From NCBI GenBank assembly GCA_045804965.1, contig JBJMMD010000033.1, positions 1-64,000 on the forward strand: a stretch of DNA of 64,000 bases, given 5' to 3'. Numbering within the stretch: the stretch's first letter is position 1; each line of letters begins with the position of its first letter. The translations under genes were made by a program, and so were the position numbers. Source of the stretch: CAVTUU01 sp045804965 (GTDB taxonomy: Bacteria; Chloroflexota; Chloroflexia; Thermomicrobiales; UBA6265). Below the pieces are notes generated by a model, which was not told where the DNA came from, did no database searches, and saw only the letters and a program-made list of their open reading frames with translations. Shown here in pieces: positions 17,190-25,094 of this stretch.

Positions 17190-18218
17190 CTATCCAGCTT
17201 CGATGAAGTCTTCGACGACCCATCCGGTTACGTCGCTTGCGGTGTCGGTCACTTTCCACCACGTGTATCCGTCCGCATCCTTGCTCGTGCTGCTCGCGAT
17301 TTGAAGTTCGGTGCCTTTTTCCAGGGACTCGAGGATGTTGTCGTCGCTGGCTGTTGATGGATCGCTGCGCAAGCGGACAGAATCGGTCGTGACGACGAGA
17401 TCGCCCTTTTTAAATGTGCCGGCCTGCGCGGGCGCTTCGGTTGCAGTCTGCTCGGGAGGGGTCGTCGGCTCCCCAGCTACTTGCGTCGGCGGGTTCGTTT
17501 GGACTGTCGGGGTAATCCCGGCCACGGCGACAGCGGTCGCGGTTGGCGCAGGCTGGGTAATGAGCGCGACGGCTGCCGTCGCCGTCGCCGTCGGTTTGTC
17601 GTTGTTATCGTCGCCGATGATGGAGCTCAGCCAAAACCAGAGCAGGCCGAAGAGGAGGAGCAGACCGACGATCGGTAACGCCACGCGGAGATAGTCGGTC
17701 CAGTACCGCTCGTCTTCGCGCTGGTAGCTGACGATCCGCTCCTGACCAGGCGGCAGTCCGCCGGATCGGCCCGGTCGAGGCGGGCCACCGGATGATGACG
17801 GGCCACCCGCCCCACCAGACGAGCCGCCACGTGGCGGCTGTCCACTCCCGGACCCTGAGGCACCGGTCGGACGCTGCCCAGAGGGCGGGCCGCCGCCGCT
17901 TCCACCAGACGTGGAGCTTGCCATGACACCTCCACCAGCCGCCGCAGCGGCGGTAGCTAGCTGCGGCTGACGCACAAACAATCGGAACGAGCGCGTTGAG
18001 AGTCGTTCTCCATCCCCTTGAAGTCCCTGTGGATCAGAACGCATCAACGGCTCGATCGGTTCCCAATAGTTTCCTAAACCGCGGCCACAATCAAGGTCAG
18101 TCTGTTCAACTAAGTGGCTTTGCTGGGGAGAATAGAGGAGCGGATTGCGGCACCAGCCCATCCGCCGAATCGGCGAAGGCTCATAGTGTTTGCACGTCTG
18201 GCACTTCCGCTCCGGCAT
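17190..18218 (-). CDS. Membrane protein with N-terminal Cys motif and C-terminal bacterial SH3 domain
   Basis: I do not recognise a named family for the whole protein. Of 342 residues, the first 55 hold four cysteines (C6, C9, C23, C44; KCQTCKHYEP, then GWCRNP and LDCGRG) that could bind a metal. Residues about 96-158 are a Gly/Ser/Pro-rich low-complexity linker. One membrane helix lies at about 178-201 (ALPIVGLLLLFGLLWFWL). A Thr/Ala/Pro-rich spacer and an SH3b domain (about 272-342, VRLRSDPSTAS to GWVVEDFIEAG) would be outside the cell. The topology suggests a cytoplasmic metal site coupled to a wall-binding domain. It is next to two bactofilin genes on the same strand. Confidence 0.75.
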   Translation of the reverse strand: MPERKCQTCKHYEPSPIRRMGWCRNPLLYSPQQSHLVEQTDLDCGRGLGNYWEPIEPLMRSDPQGLQGDGERLSTRSFRLFVRQPQLATAAAAAGGGVMASSTSGGSGGGPPSGQRPTGASGSGSGQPPRGGSSGGAGGPSSSGGPPRPGRSGGLPPGQERIVSYQREDERYWTDYLRVALPIVGLLLLFGLLWFWLSSIIGDDNNDKPTATATAAVALITQPAPTATAVAVAGITPTVQTNPPTQVAGEPTTPPEQTATEAPAQAGTFKKGDLVVTTDSVRLRSDPSTASDDNILESLEKGTELQIASSTSKDADGYTWWKVTDTASDVTGWVVEDFIEAG

Positions 18219-18363
18219 CCTTTGGGCACCTCTTCGGGGGAACCGCTCGTGTCGCGAATTTACTCCCGAAGGCGGATTCCGTCCACCGAGCTCACCTAGG
18301 CGCTGTATCCCGGGGCCGATTTGCCCTTCACGCCATCATAGCCGAAGCGGGGCAGGCGGCGTG

Positions 18364-18369
18364 AGTATA
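18364..18369 (-). promoter_or_regulatory. Extended -10 promoter for the SH3 membrane protein
   Basis: TGCTATACT on the minus strand (TATACT at 18364-18369), the same extended -10 as upstream of rpsB. No good -35 is visible. The transcript would begin near 18356, about 140 bases before the start codon. Confidence 0.4.
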
Positions 18370-18457
18370 GCACGCCCAGTTTCGCTAAGATTTTGAAACG
18401 CCCGATTGCAGGTTCGCGCGCACATCGGTTCGCTGCAATGTCGCCGACGTGCAAATG

Positions 18458-18477
18458 CCGCGGAAGCAATTCCGCGG
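18458..18477 (-). terminator. Hairpin downstream of the first bactofilin gene
   Basis: An 8-bp perfect stem CCGCGGAA/TTCCGCGG with a 4-base loop, 34 bases past the bactofilin stop. The minus-strand tail CATTTGC is only weakly T-rich, so termination is uncertain. Confidence 0.4.
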
Positions 18478-18510
18478 TTCGAGGGAATAACTGAAGTTTG
18501 CGCAGGGGCG

Positions 18511-19167
18511 CTAGGAGCCTCGAGTTTCCTCGTCGGCGTCTTCTTCGCCCGGCGCTCCGTCCCACGGTGTTTCAGGTCCGCCAAACCGCCGGATGAAGGT
18601 TTTCGAGCCTGCGGCGGGAGTCTCTTGGACTGGAGGCGGTGGCGATGGTGCGGCCGCGCTCTTCGCGGCGGGAGGGTTATTTGCGGGCATGACCACTGGC
18701 TGGCTCACGGGCGCAATCGGACGCGGACTGCGTCCCTGGGGAAGGCGCGCGTTCGGATCCGCCATGTCGAGCTGGCCTTCGTAGTAGGCCCCCTCGCTGA
18801 TCACCAGCGTTTGGGTGTTGACTTTGCCGCGCAAGCGCCCGCTAGGCATGATCTGCAAGCGGCCGCGGCAATTCACTTCGCCGTGGAGGTCGCCGGCGAC
18901 GGTGACATTTTCCGCCTCGATCTTGGCGTTGACGTTGGCGCCCTGGGCGACGAAGAGCGTGCCCTGACATTCGATCGTGCCTTTGACTTCGCCGTCAATC
19001 CGGAGATCGCGGTTGGAGTGAAACACGCCGTCGAAAGTTGAGTGCCGGTCGACGACACTGAATGATTCGGCCGTGCCACCGGCTGCGAGGGATCCGGCAT
19101 CGGGCGATTGACCCTCTGCCAAGGTGGTGGGCGTAAATTCGCCCTGATCAGCCGTTCGCATCGACAT
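18511..19167 (-). CDS. Bactofilin (polymer-forming cytoskeletal protein), copy A
   Basis: Bactofilins self-assemble into nucleotide-free filaments that scaffold envelope enzymes. ATG 19167 follows AAGGGG with 8-base spacing and gives about 219 residues. A roughly 45-residue disordered head is followed by the right-handed beta-helix core (from HSTFDGVFHSNRDLRIDGEVKG through ANVNAKIEAENVTVAGDLHGEVNC to TQTLVISEGAYYEGQLDM). The tail of about 80 residues is Pro/Ala-rich and ends acidic (GEEDADEE). It lies downstream of copy B (gap about 100 bases), so the two probably form co-polymers or differ in partner binding. Confidence 0.88.
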   Translation of the reverse strand: MSMRTADQGEFTPTTLAEGQSPDAGSLAAGGTAESFSVVDRHSTFDGVFHSNRDLRIDGEVKGTIECQGTLFVAQGANVNAKIEAENVTVAGDLHGEVNCRGRLQIMPSGRLRGKVNTQTLVISEGAYYEGQLDMADPNARLPQGRSPRPIAPVSQPVVMPANNPPAAKSAAAPSPPPPVQETPAAGSKTFIRRFGGPETPWDGAPGEEDADEETRGS

Positions 19168-19270
19168 TGTTGACGCCCCTTCACGCACCCTCGCGGATCA
19201 ATTCACGATCCGTCCAATTGACATACAGTCGGCTTCGTGAGTGCCTGCGCTCCTCACCAAGCGACGAAAT

Positions 19271-19936
19271 CTAAGCGCTTCCGCGCGCGGCGCGTCGTTG
19301 CACAACCGACGTTGGTTTGTTCTCGACCCCGTTCTTCTCGTTCCCCATACGGAACTGGCCTGTCACGTGCGCGCCTTCGTGTATGACCAACGTCGGCGCG
19401 TTAATGTCGCCAGAAACCCGGCCCTGCGGAAGCACTTCAAACCGATCGCTGCAACGGATGCTACCTTGAATCATACCGGCAATGATCACATTCGTCGCCG
19501 TCACTGTCGCGTCGACATCGGCTTCTTCGGCAATGAAAACATCGATCTTCGCGCGGATCGAGCCTTCGACCCGCCCATGCACGTGCACGCTGCCGTCCGA
19601 TTCTAGATCGCCTTTCCAGGTCGTGTCATGGGCGACGACGCTGGTTTGGGCGGTCACCACCGGGACATCGGGGACGGGAGCTTGCTGGGCTTGGGACACC
19701 ATTTGCGTCTCATTCACGACTGGCTGGGCATTGAACCCGCCAAAGTTGTAGCCAGATGTCGCTTGCGCGGATTGTTGCTGGTCCGGAGCGGACGCTCGGT
19801 TGTCCTCGTACGGTGGGGCGGGGGACGCCTCGTATTCTTCTTCGCCTTGGGTTTCGGGCGAATCACCAAGCTGCTGTCGTAGAGCGCTGATTTGACGTTG
19901 AAAGGCGTCCACCTTGCTTTCCTTGCGGAAGACCAT
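19271..19936 (-). CDS. Bactofilin (polymer-forming cytoskeletal protein), copy B
   Basis: Of 221 residues, the N-terminus begins with a charged possible coiled-coil (KESKVDAFQRQISALRQQLGD), then a Gln/Ala/Pro-rich linker, and the beta-helix core from about residue 105 (TTWKGDLESDGSVHVHGRVEG through FIAEEADVDATVTATNVIIAGMIQGSI). The start ATG 19936 is preceded by GGGGGAA. Compared with copy A the disordered extension sits on the opposite end of the core: copy B has the long head, copy A the long tail. It is the first gene of the pair, with a palindromic site about 220 bases upstream. Confidence 0.88.
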   Translation of the reverse strand: MVFRKESKVDAFQRQISALRQQLGDSPETQGEEEYEASPAPPYEDNRASAPDQQQSAQATSGYNFGGFNAQPVVNETQMVSQAQQAPVPDVPVVTAQTSVVAHDTTWKGDLESDGSVHVHGRVEGSIRAKIDVFIAEEADVDATVTATNVIIAGMIQGSIRCSDRFEVLPQGRVSGDINAPTLVIHEGAHVTGQFRMGNEKNGVENKPTSVVQRRAARGSA

Positions 19937-20443
19937 CGAGTTCCCCCTTCATCAACACGCGAGCAATTGCCTCGTTGCTGCCTGATGCACGATCGCGAAC
20001 AGATCGTAGAAGTCGAGGCGCGAGAAACGGCTCTTTCGGGTTTGAACAGTGAGTGTGCAATGAAAGCCGTTCGACGTATGCGCCGCTTATGGTAACACGC
20101 AACTCCGGCTCGCCCGAATGATCCGCGAACACGGGTGAACGTACAGTCGGTTCAGACTGTACGTACAGTCTAGCACGGTTCGTCAAGCCCGCGAGATATA
20201 GATCACAGATGCGCCGTCATCCCGCATGCCCCGTTGACTGAACGCACCGTGGCAAGGAGTTGTTTCGGTGACCGCGTGACGGGTTGACGGGGTTCGAAAA
20301 GGCCGTACCGCGGCTGACAACCAAAAGCCGCTCGCGTATTACAAATGGAGTTTCAGACATGCGTGCTGTCTTCCCCGATCGAAATTGAAACCAACCAGGG
20401 ACCATGGCGGCGAGTAAGATGACGACGAAGAGGAGTGCGCCAC
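19937..20443. other. Intergenic region between bactofilin B and the DinB gene
   Basis: About 500 bases of divergent control region. I see no convincing gene; the minus-strand frame at 20217-20543 overlaps dinB and has no recognisable features. The notable content is the repeated GTACAGTC element and the perfect palindrome at 20154-20171, listed separately. Confidence 0.6.
20141..20171. promoter_or_regulatory. Probable operator: perfect 18-bp palindrome plus an extra half-site
   Basis: AGACTGTACGTACAGTCT (20154-20171) is an exact inverted repeat. A further GTACAGTC lies at 20141-20148, 22 bases (about two helical turns) from the equivalent half at 20163-20170. On the minus strand a TTGACG (20181-20186) lies just upstream of the palindrome, so the site would sit between a -35 and -10 of a bactofilin promoter. 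The binding protein is unknown; the shape suits a dimeric TetR- or LexA-like repressor. Confidence 0.55.
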
Positions 20444-20959
20444 ATGGATATCCTGGATCGCCTGCTTGGACACGACGCGTGGACGACGCGGCAGATTTTG
20501 TTGCGCTGTCGCGAGTTGTCAGATGAAGAGCTTCACCGCGCATTCGATGTAGGCCATGAGACGATCTATGACACGCTGGTCCACATGATCGCCAACGTAC
20601 AGGTTTGGACCGCGTTGATGGCAGGTGCGGGTACGAAGTCTGACCGCAGCCCAGAGGTCTGGGAGGGTTTGACGGTCGATGAGTTCATCGGTCGGTACGA
20701 CTTGGTCTCGGAAAAATTCGCCAGACTTTCGCGCAGGATTCGAATCAAACAGCGGTACGACGAGCTTTGGGTCGACGTGCTAGACGATCCGCCGACGTCC
20801 AAGTCGTACGGCGGTGCCATCGCCCACGTGATCACGCACAACATGCACCATCGCGCCGAGCTACTCTACATCTTAGCGCGGCTCGGGGTTGCTGATCTAC
20901 CCGAAGGAGATGTCTTAAGCTGGGAACAAACCTTGAGCAAACGAGATGAAATTGGTTAG
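20444..20959 (+). CDS. DinB-family protein
   Basis: Four-helix-bundle protein of the DinB/YfiT metal-binding superfamily; members include thiol transferases and uncharacterised damage-inducible proteins. ATG 20444 is 7 bases after GAGGAGT and gives 171 residues. MDILDRLLGHDAWTTRQIL is the typical first helix, VGHETIYDTLVHMIAN has the first metal His, and the late NMHHRAELLYIL segment has the other two. The gene stands alone on the plus strand. Its substrate is not predictable from sequence. Confidence 0.88.
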   Translation: MDILDRLLGHDAWTTRQILLRCRELSDEELHRAFDVGHETIYDTLVHMIANVQVWTALMAGAGTKSDRSPEVWEGLTVDEFIGRYDLVSEKFARLSRRIRIKQRYDELWVDVLDDPPTSKSYGGAIAHVITHNMHHRAELLYILARLGVADLPEGDVLSWEQTLSKRDEIG

Positions 20960-21249
20960 CCGCTGTTTTGGCCATACAACCTAACGATCAAGCCTGAGGG
21001 ACCGTTCAACAAAGGATCGGCTTCTTGCGTCTCGCCCTCTCCGGAGATTTCAAACCCACACGTTTGCAAGACTAGAATGGAATCGACATTGTACTCGGGG
21101 ACGAGCCGGTCATCGTTGGCTCTCCACGGCGGGAAGCGCTTGGTCGCCATCGTGAGGGAGCGGCAGTTCACGAATACGATTCCGGACGATGCGGTGTGCG
21201 ATGTTGTGTTCTCGGTTGCTTGAACATTCGAAGCGTCGCTCGCATTCAT
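20956..21249 (-). CDS. Small hypothetical protein (97 residues)
   Basis: I do not recognise this protein. Codon third positions are fairly GC-rich across the frame, which favours real coding, but no Shine-Dalgarno precedes the ATG. No membrane segment or signal is visible. The middle stretch (VPEYNVDSILVLQTCGFEI) looks like folded beta structure. It converges with dinB, overlapping it by 4 bases, and lies between dinB and a terminator hairpin. It could be a fragment of a larger lost gene. Confidence 0.4.
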   Translation of the reverse strand: MNASDASNVQATENTTSHTASSGIVFVNCRSLTMATKRFPPWRANDDRLVPEYNVDSILVLQTCGFEISGEGETQEADPLLNGPSGLIVRLYGQNSG

Positions 21250-21272
21250 CTAGAGAAGAACTTCAACAATCC

Positions 21273-21310
21273 AAGAGAACTGGAGCAATCGCTCCAGTTC
21301 TCTTTCTGTT
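21273..21310. terminator. Terminator hairpin between VOC gene and dinB region
   Basis: A 14-bp perfect stem (AAGAGAACTGGAGC against GCTCCAGTTCTCTT) with loop AATC. The plus-strand tail is TCTGTT and the minus-strand tail GGATTG, so it may act on both strands. It lies about 40 bases past the stop of the minus-strand VOC gene. Confidence 0.7.
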
Positions 21311-21350
21311 CAATCGTAATCTGTGATCGGCGCACTCACATGTGAAAGAC

Positions 21351-21827
21351 CTAGCTCCCCTCGTGAGCTTGCTTCAACGTTTCAATGTCGATCTTCGTCA
21401 TTTGAAGCATTGCTTGCATGGCTCGGTTGGCTTTCGCCGGATCCTGATCCCCGAGAAGCTCGCCCAAAATGCGCGGTGTGACTTGCCAGGAAAGTCCAAA
21501 TTTATCTTTCAGCCAACCGCACTGGCTCGGCTCACCGCCCGCCGTGAGCCTGTCCCAGTAGTAGTCCACTTCATCCTGGTTCTCGCAGTCGATCATAAAG
21601 GAGATCGCCTCGGAAAATTTGAACATCGGACCGGCATTAAGGGCGATAAACTCCAGTCCATCGAGTCGGAAGTTAGCGGTCATCACGCTGCCCGCCGGTC
21701 CTGGTCCGCCTTCGCCATAACGGCTTACGCCCAGAACTTCGGAATTCTTAAAGATCGAGACGTAGAAGTTCATCGCCTCTTCCGCCTCCTTGTCGAACCA
21801 TAAGAAAGGCTTAATTTTCTGCGACAT
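21351..21827 (-). CDS. VOC-family protein (PhnB/3-demethylubiquinone methyltransferase-like)
   Basis: The 158-residue single-domain glyoxalase/bleomycin-resistance fold protein belongs to the PhnB-like branch. It starts with IKPFLWFDKEAEEAMNFYVS and has LGVSRYGEGGPGPAGSVMTANF, FIALNAGPMFKF and the CGWLKDKFGLSWQVTPRIL motif that typifies this branch. The C-terminal segment AMQAMLQMTKIDIETLKQA is also usual. GGAG precedes the ATG. The biochemical role of this branch is largely unknown. Confidence 0.9.
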   Translation of the reverse strand: MSQKIKPFLWFDKEAEEAMNFYVSIFKNSEVLGVSRYGEGGPGPAGSVMTANFRLDGLEFIALNAGPMFKFSEAISFMIDCENQDEVDYYWDRLTAGGEPSQCGWLKDKFGLSWQVTPRILGELLGDQDPAKANRAMQAMLQMTKIDIETLKQAHEGS

Positions 21828-22314
21828 CGTTTGCTCCTTTATTCACTAGACCGACCATCGCCCCAACATCGAACCACGGCACCATGCCGGTTCGACTCCT
21901 AACTTAGTCGATCAAAGGCGCTCCGAATCGACAATTTGCCTCTCGCTTCGCTCGGTCCGCTTTCGCGTTCGCCGGGCGAGGTGGCGGGATGACAAGTTCC
22001 GGCAACGCGAAGCACGCGGCACGAATAGTGCAAACCGGTTGCTCGATCTTCCCGTGGCAAGAGCTGACTGAGTATCATCGGGCGTCCAGCGCGTGTGGCA
22101 ACCTTGGAGCTATGAGCGTGCAGCTAGCGCCGAAATTCGCTGAACAGCTCGAAGGAGGGCCTCGATCAGAACCAGAATAATCGGCCTTCAACTCGTGGCG
22201 AGCGGGTTCCGGGTATTATGTGCGCGCTTCGCGGTCATGGGCTCTGCATCAAGTGGACAGCGCCGAAACAGAAGGGCTGAGGACGACCGGGAATCGAGAA
22301 GGAGGCATCGAGAC
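21828..22314. other. Intergenic region before the arylsulfotransferase-like gene
   Basis: About 490 bases between divergent genes. The reading frame that opens at 22195 continues into the Tat-exported gene, but its first 40 codons have no Shine-Dalgarno and encode an Arg-rich stretch, so I treat them as leader. I see no convincing promoter, RNA or small gene here. Confidence 0.5.
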
Positions 22315-24207
22315 ATGAAGCAGACGGAACAAGAACCGGGCGACATGAGTTCCGAGCGTGCGGGGTTACGCACCAGCCGCCGAGCGATCCTGCGTGGCGG
22401 CGCGGGGGCGGCTGGAGTCGGTATGCTGGCGGCAGTCGAAGTGCGCGTTCATCCCGCGCAGGCTCAGGCTGGCACCTCTTTCATTCCCCGAAGCGAGCAT
22501 TCGTCGGCGGCGGCGACGGACGATCTGGCCGTCTTCCCTTTGCATAAATCAAAAACAGCCTCGCCTGGCACGGAAATCTCGTTTCGCGGCGCCATCGACG
22601 GGCTTGGCGACGTTCAAGCAGTAGGTTCACGGAGCGGCGTCCACACCGGCTTCCTTATTTCCCATTCTGACGGAAAAGGCGCGAGTTTCGTTCCCGACGT
22701 GGGATTCAGGGAAGGTGAAAACGTCACGGTGCAGGCCGGGATGCCGCTTTCAAGCGCCGCGGACGGGGCCTTGGTTTTTACGATCGGACAGCCGACGAGT
22801 CCAGCTAAGGCTGAAGAAACGGCGGACGCCGACCCCAGCAAACTTGATCCGCAGTCGTTCCGCTCGCGCCCTGATTTAACGCCGACGTCAATCAACGTGA
22901 CCGATCCGCCGAAGGGAGCAGCGCCCGGATACATCCTTATCGGGCCTCGTCAGCCCGGCGGCCAAAGCGGTCCAATGATGATTGATGACAGTGGTGAGGT
23001 GATTTGGTTTCGTCCATTGCCTGGCGCGGTAGAAACGGCGGCTTGCTTCACCAGTCAGGATTATCACGGAGAGCCAGTTCTGACCTGGTGGGAAGGTGTG
23101 ATCACCCAAGGACACGGATTTGGCCACCTCAAAGTTGTCGACCAAACCTACAAAACCGTCGCCACTGTCCGAGCCGGGAACGGCTACGCGGGCTGCGATC
23201 TGCACGATTTCCTACTCACGCCGCAGGGGACCGCACTGATTCCCATCTACAATACGATGCACTGGAACCTGGAGAAGGTCGGCGGGCCGAAGGATGGCGT
23301 CGTGATGGACGGCATCGTGCAAGAGATCGACATTGAAACGGGCCGCGTCCTCTTCGAGTGGCATAGCCTCGACCATGTGGGCCTCACCGAGTCCTACATT
23401 GAATTGCCCCCGAAGGAAACCGACACGTTCGATTATTTCCACCTCAACTCGGTCGAAGTCGACACGGACGGCAACATTGTCGTGAACGCCCGCAATACCT
23501 GGGCTGCTTATAAAATCGACCGCAAAACGGGCAAGATCATCTGGCGGTACAACGGCAAAAAGAGCGATTTTAAGATGGGCAAGGGCACCAAGGTCTCATT
23601 TCAACATGACGCCCGAGTTCACCCGAACAATCAATTGACGTTTTTCAACAACGCCGCCAATTCGCCCGACGCGAACGTTGCCTCGCGCGGGGTGCGCATC
23701 GATCTCGACATGGAGGGGATGACCGCGACGCTCGCGCAAGAGTTCGTCCATCCGACCAAGATCGTTTCCACCAGCCAGGGCAACAACCAGGTGCTGCCGA
23801 ACAACAATGCCTTCATCGGTTGGGGAAGTGCGCCCGTTTTCACCGAGTTCAGCCCGGACGGCGATGTCGTTTTCAACGCGAGGTTCCCGCAAGGCGTCAC
23901 GTCCTATCGCGCATACCGTCTCCCGTGGGTTGGACAACCCGCAGAAGCGCCGGCCGTCGCCGCCGAGCAGGGTGAGGGCACCCATGTCAAGGTCTATGCG
24001 AGCTGGAACGGCGCCACGGAGGTCGCGAAGTGGCAAGTGTTCGCTGGTGACAATGCTGACAATTTGCAGCCGATCGGCTCAGCTCCGCGCAAGGGATTCG
24101 AAACCACAATCTCGGTCAACTCGGAGGCGTCGATGTTCGCCGCCCAAGCCCAGGACAAAGCCGGGAAAGTGCTCGGCCTCTCTGAGGCCGTCAAACCGAA
24201 GAGCTGA
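22315..24207 (+). CDS. Tat-exported arylsulfotransferase (ASST)-family protein
   Basis: ASST-type beta-propeller enzymes move sulfate between phenolic compounds; the activity here is inferred from family resemblance only. ATG 22315 follows AAGGAGG by 9 bases and gives about 630 residues. The N-terminus is a Tat signal (TSRRAILRGG, twin Arg at 22-23, hydrophobic stretch, AQA cleavage near 52). The propeller region spans about 190-560, with NTMHWNLEKV, DTFDYFHLNSVEVD and KVSFQHDARVHPNNQLTFFNN, which supply His residues of the kind used in catalysis. A C-terminal beta domain of about 90 residues follows. No DsbA/DsbB-like partner is adjacent. Confidence 0.82.
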   Translation: MKQTEQEPGDMSSERAGLRTSRRAILRGGAGAAGVGMLAAVEVRVHPAQAQAGTSFIPRSEHSSAAATDDLAVFPLHKSKTASPGTEISFRGAIDGLGDVQAVGSRSGVHTGFLISHSDGKGASFVPDVGFREGENVTVQAGMPLSSAADGALVFTIGQPTSPAKAEETADADPSKLDPQSFRSRPDLTPTSINVTDPPKGAAPGYILIGPRQPGGQSGPMMIDDSGEVIWFRPLPGAVETAACFTSQDYHGEPVLTWWEGVITQGHGFGHLKVVDQTYKTVATVRAGNGYAGCDLHDFLLTPQGTALIPIYNTMHWNLEKVGGPKDGVVMDGIVQEIDIETGRVLFEWHSLDHVGLTESYIELPPKETDTFDYFHLNSVEVDTDGNIVVNARNTWAAYKIDRKTGKIIWRYNGKKSDFKMGKGTKVSFQHDARVHPNNQLTFFNNAANSPDANVASRGVRIDLDMEGMTATLAQEFVHPTKIVSTSQGNNQVLPNNNAFIGWGSAPVFTEFSPDGDVVFNARFPQGVTSYRAYRLPWVGQPAEAPAVAAEQGEGTHVKVYASWNGATEVAKWQVFAGDNADNLQPIGSAPRKGFETTISVNSEASMFAAQAQDKAGKVLGLSEAVKPKS

Positions 24208-24223
24208 TATTTGTCGTGCACTG

Positions 24224-24266
24224 TCGGACAGAGCCAAAGCCAAATCTTGGCTTTGGCTCTGTCCGA
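24224..24266 (+). terminator. Long perfect hairpin after the arylsulfotransferase-like gene
   Basis: A 20-bp perfect inverted repeat (24224-24243 against 24247-24266) with a 3-base loop, 16 bases past the stop. There is no T-tract, so it may be a processing or stability element or a mobile-type palindrome rather than a classic terminator. Confidence 0.55.
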
Positions 24267-24318
24267 AAGCATGAGTTGAAGCGGGCGCATCATGATCGAA
24301 AAGCTGAGGAAATGAACC

Positions 24319-24762
24319 ATGCCGCTCTCGGGGGAATACGAGCCTAGCACATCTGATTGGGCACGACAGCAGGTCGAACTCTTCGAAGCGTCGGGCGGGG
24401 CCGAAGGGGCGACCCTCCGCGGGATGCCAATTATTGTCCTGACCTCGGTTGGGGCAAAGTCCGGAAAGCTCCGCAAGACCGCATTGATGCGCGTTGAGCG
24501 CGACGGCGAATACGCCGTTGTGGCATCGCTCGGTGGGGCGCCGAAGAATCCGGTCTGGTACTACAACCTCAAGAAGAATCCGCTGGTCGAGCTGCAAGAT
24601 GGGCCCACCAAACGAGACTACTTTGCGCGGGAACTCGAGGGCGAAGAGAAAAAAGTGTGGTGGGACCGCGCCGTCGAGGCCTATCCTGACTACGCGCAGT
24701 ATCAGGCGAAAACGACCCGCGAGATACCCGTCTTCCTTCTCACGCCAATATCAGATGAGTAA
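24319..24762 (+). CDS. Deazaflavin (F420)-dependent nitroreductase-family protein
   Basis: The 147-residue split beta-barrel protein of the DDN/F420 family would reduce or oxidise an unknown small molecule with F420 (or bind a related cofactor or fatty acid). Characteristic segments are MPIIVLTSVGAKSGKLRKTALM, VVASLGGAPKNPVWYYNLKKNP and the C-terminal AKTTREIPVFLLTP. F420 use fits Chloroflexota and actinobacteria, but no F420 synthesis gene is nearby. Confidence 0.9.
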   Translation: MPLSGEYEPSTSDWARQQVELFEASGGAEGATLRGMPIIVLTSVGAKSGKLRKTALMRVERDGEYAVVASLGGAPKNPVWYYNLKKNPLVELQDGPTKRDYFARELEGEEKKVWWDRAVEAYPDYAQYQAKTTREIPVFLLTPISDE

Positions 24763-24905
24763 ACGGGAATTCTTTGGAGTTCCGACCAGCAAGGCCAACG
24801 CCATCGAATGATCGGAGAACGCCTTTTCATGTTCAGCGGTCGCATGTGCTGGGGCGTTTAAACGGACTTGGCCTTTAATCCGACTCAGTGTGATGGCTGA
24901 ACGGG

Positions 24906-24978
24906 TACGCCCGGCAGGACTCGAACCTGCGACCTCTTACTCCGGAGGCAAGCGCTCTATCCGCTGAGCTACGGGCGC
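24906..24978 (-). tRNA. tRNA-Arg (CCG)
   Basis: Reading the minus strand, the acceptor GCGCCCG pairs with CGGGCGT (one G:U pair at 1:72). The D-arm is typical (AGCTCAGCGGATAGAGC), the anticodon loop CTCCGGA gives anticodon CCG, and the T-arm is GCAGG-TTCGAAC-CTGC. The discriminator is A, and the next bases are CCC, so the terminal CCA is not encoded and must be added by tRNA nucleotidyltransferase. Confidence 0.95.
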
Positions 24979-25094
24979 ATTGCGACGCATTATAGCCCGG
25001 GAGACTTGTGCGGGCCACTTCACTCATCTCTCACGACCGCGACGTGCGAGTTGACGTCGAGGCGCCCGGACGCTCGCGGCAGCGCGTCACTCGA

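Noticed and set aside
20217..20543. 108-residue minus-strand frame
   Set aside because: Overlaps the start of dinB, has no Shine-Dalgarno and no domain.
22195..22314. Forty extra residues before the Tat signal of the arylsulfotransferase-like protein
   Set aside because: They would bury the Tat signal inside the protein, and the best Shine-Dalgarno stands before ATG 22315.
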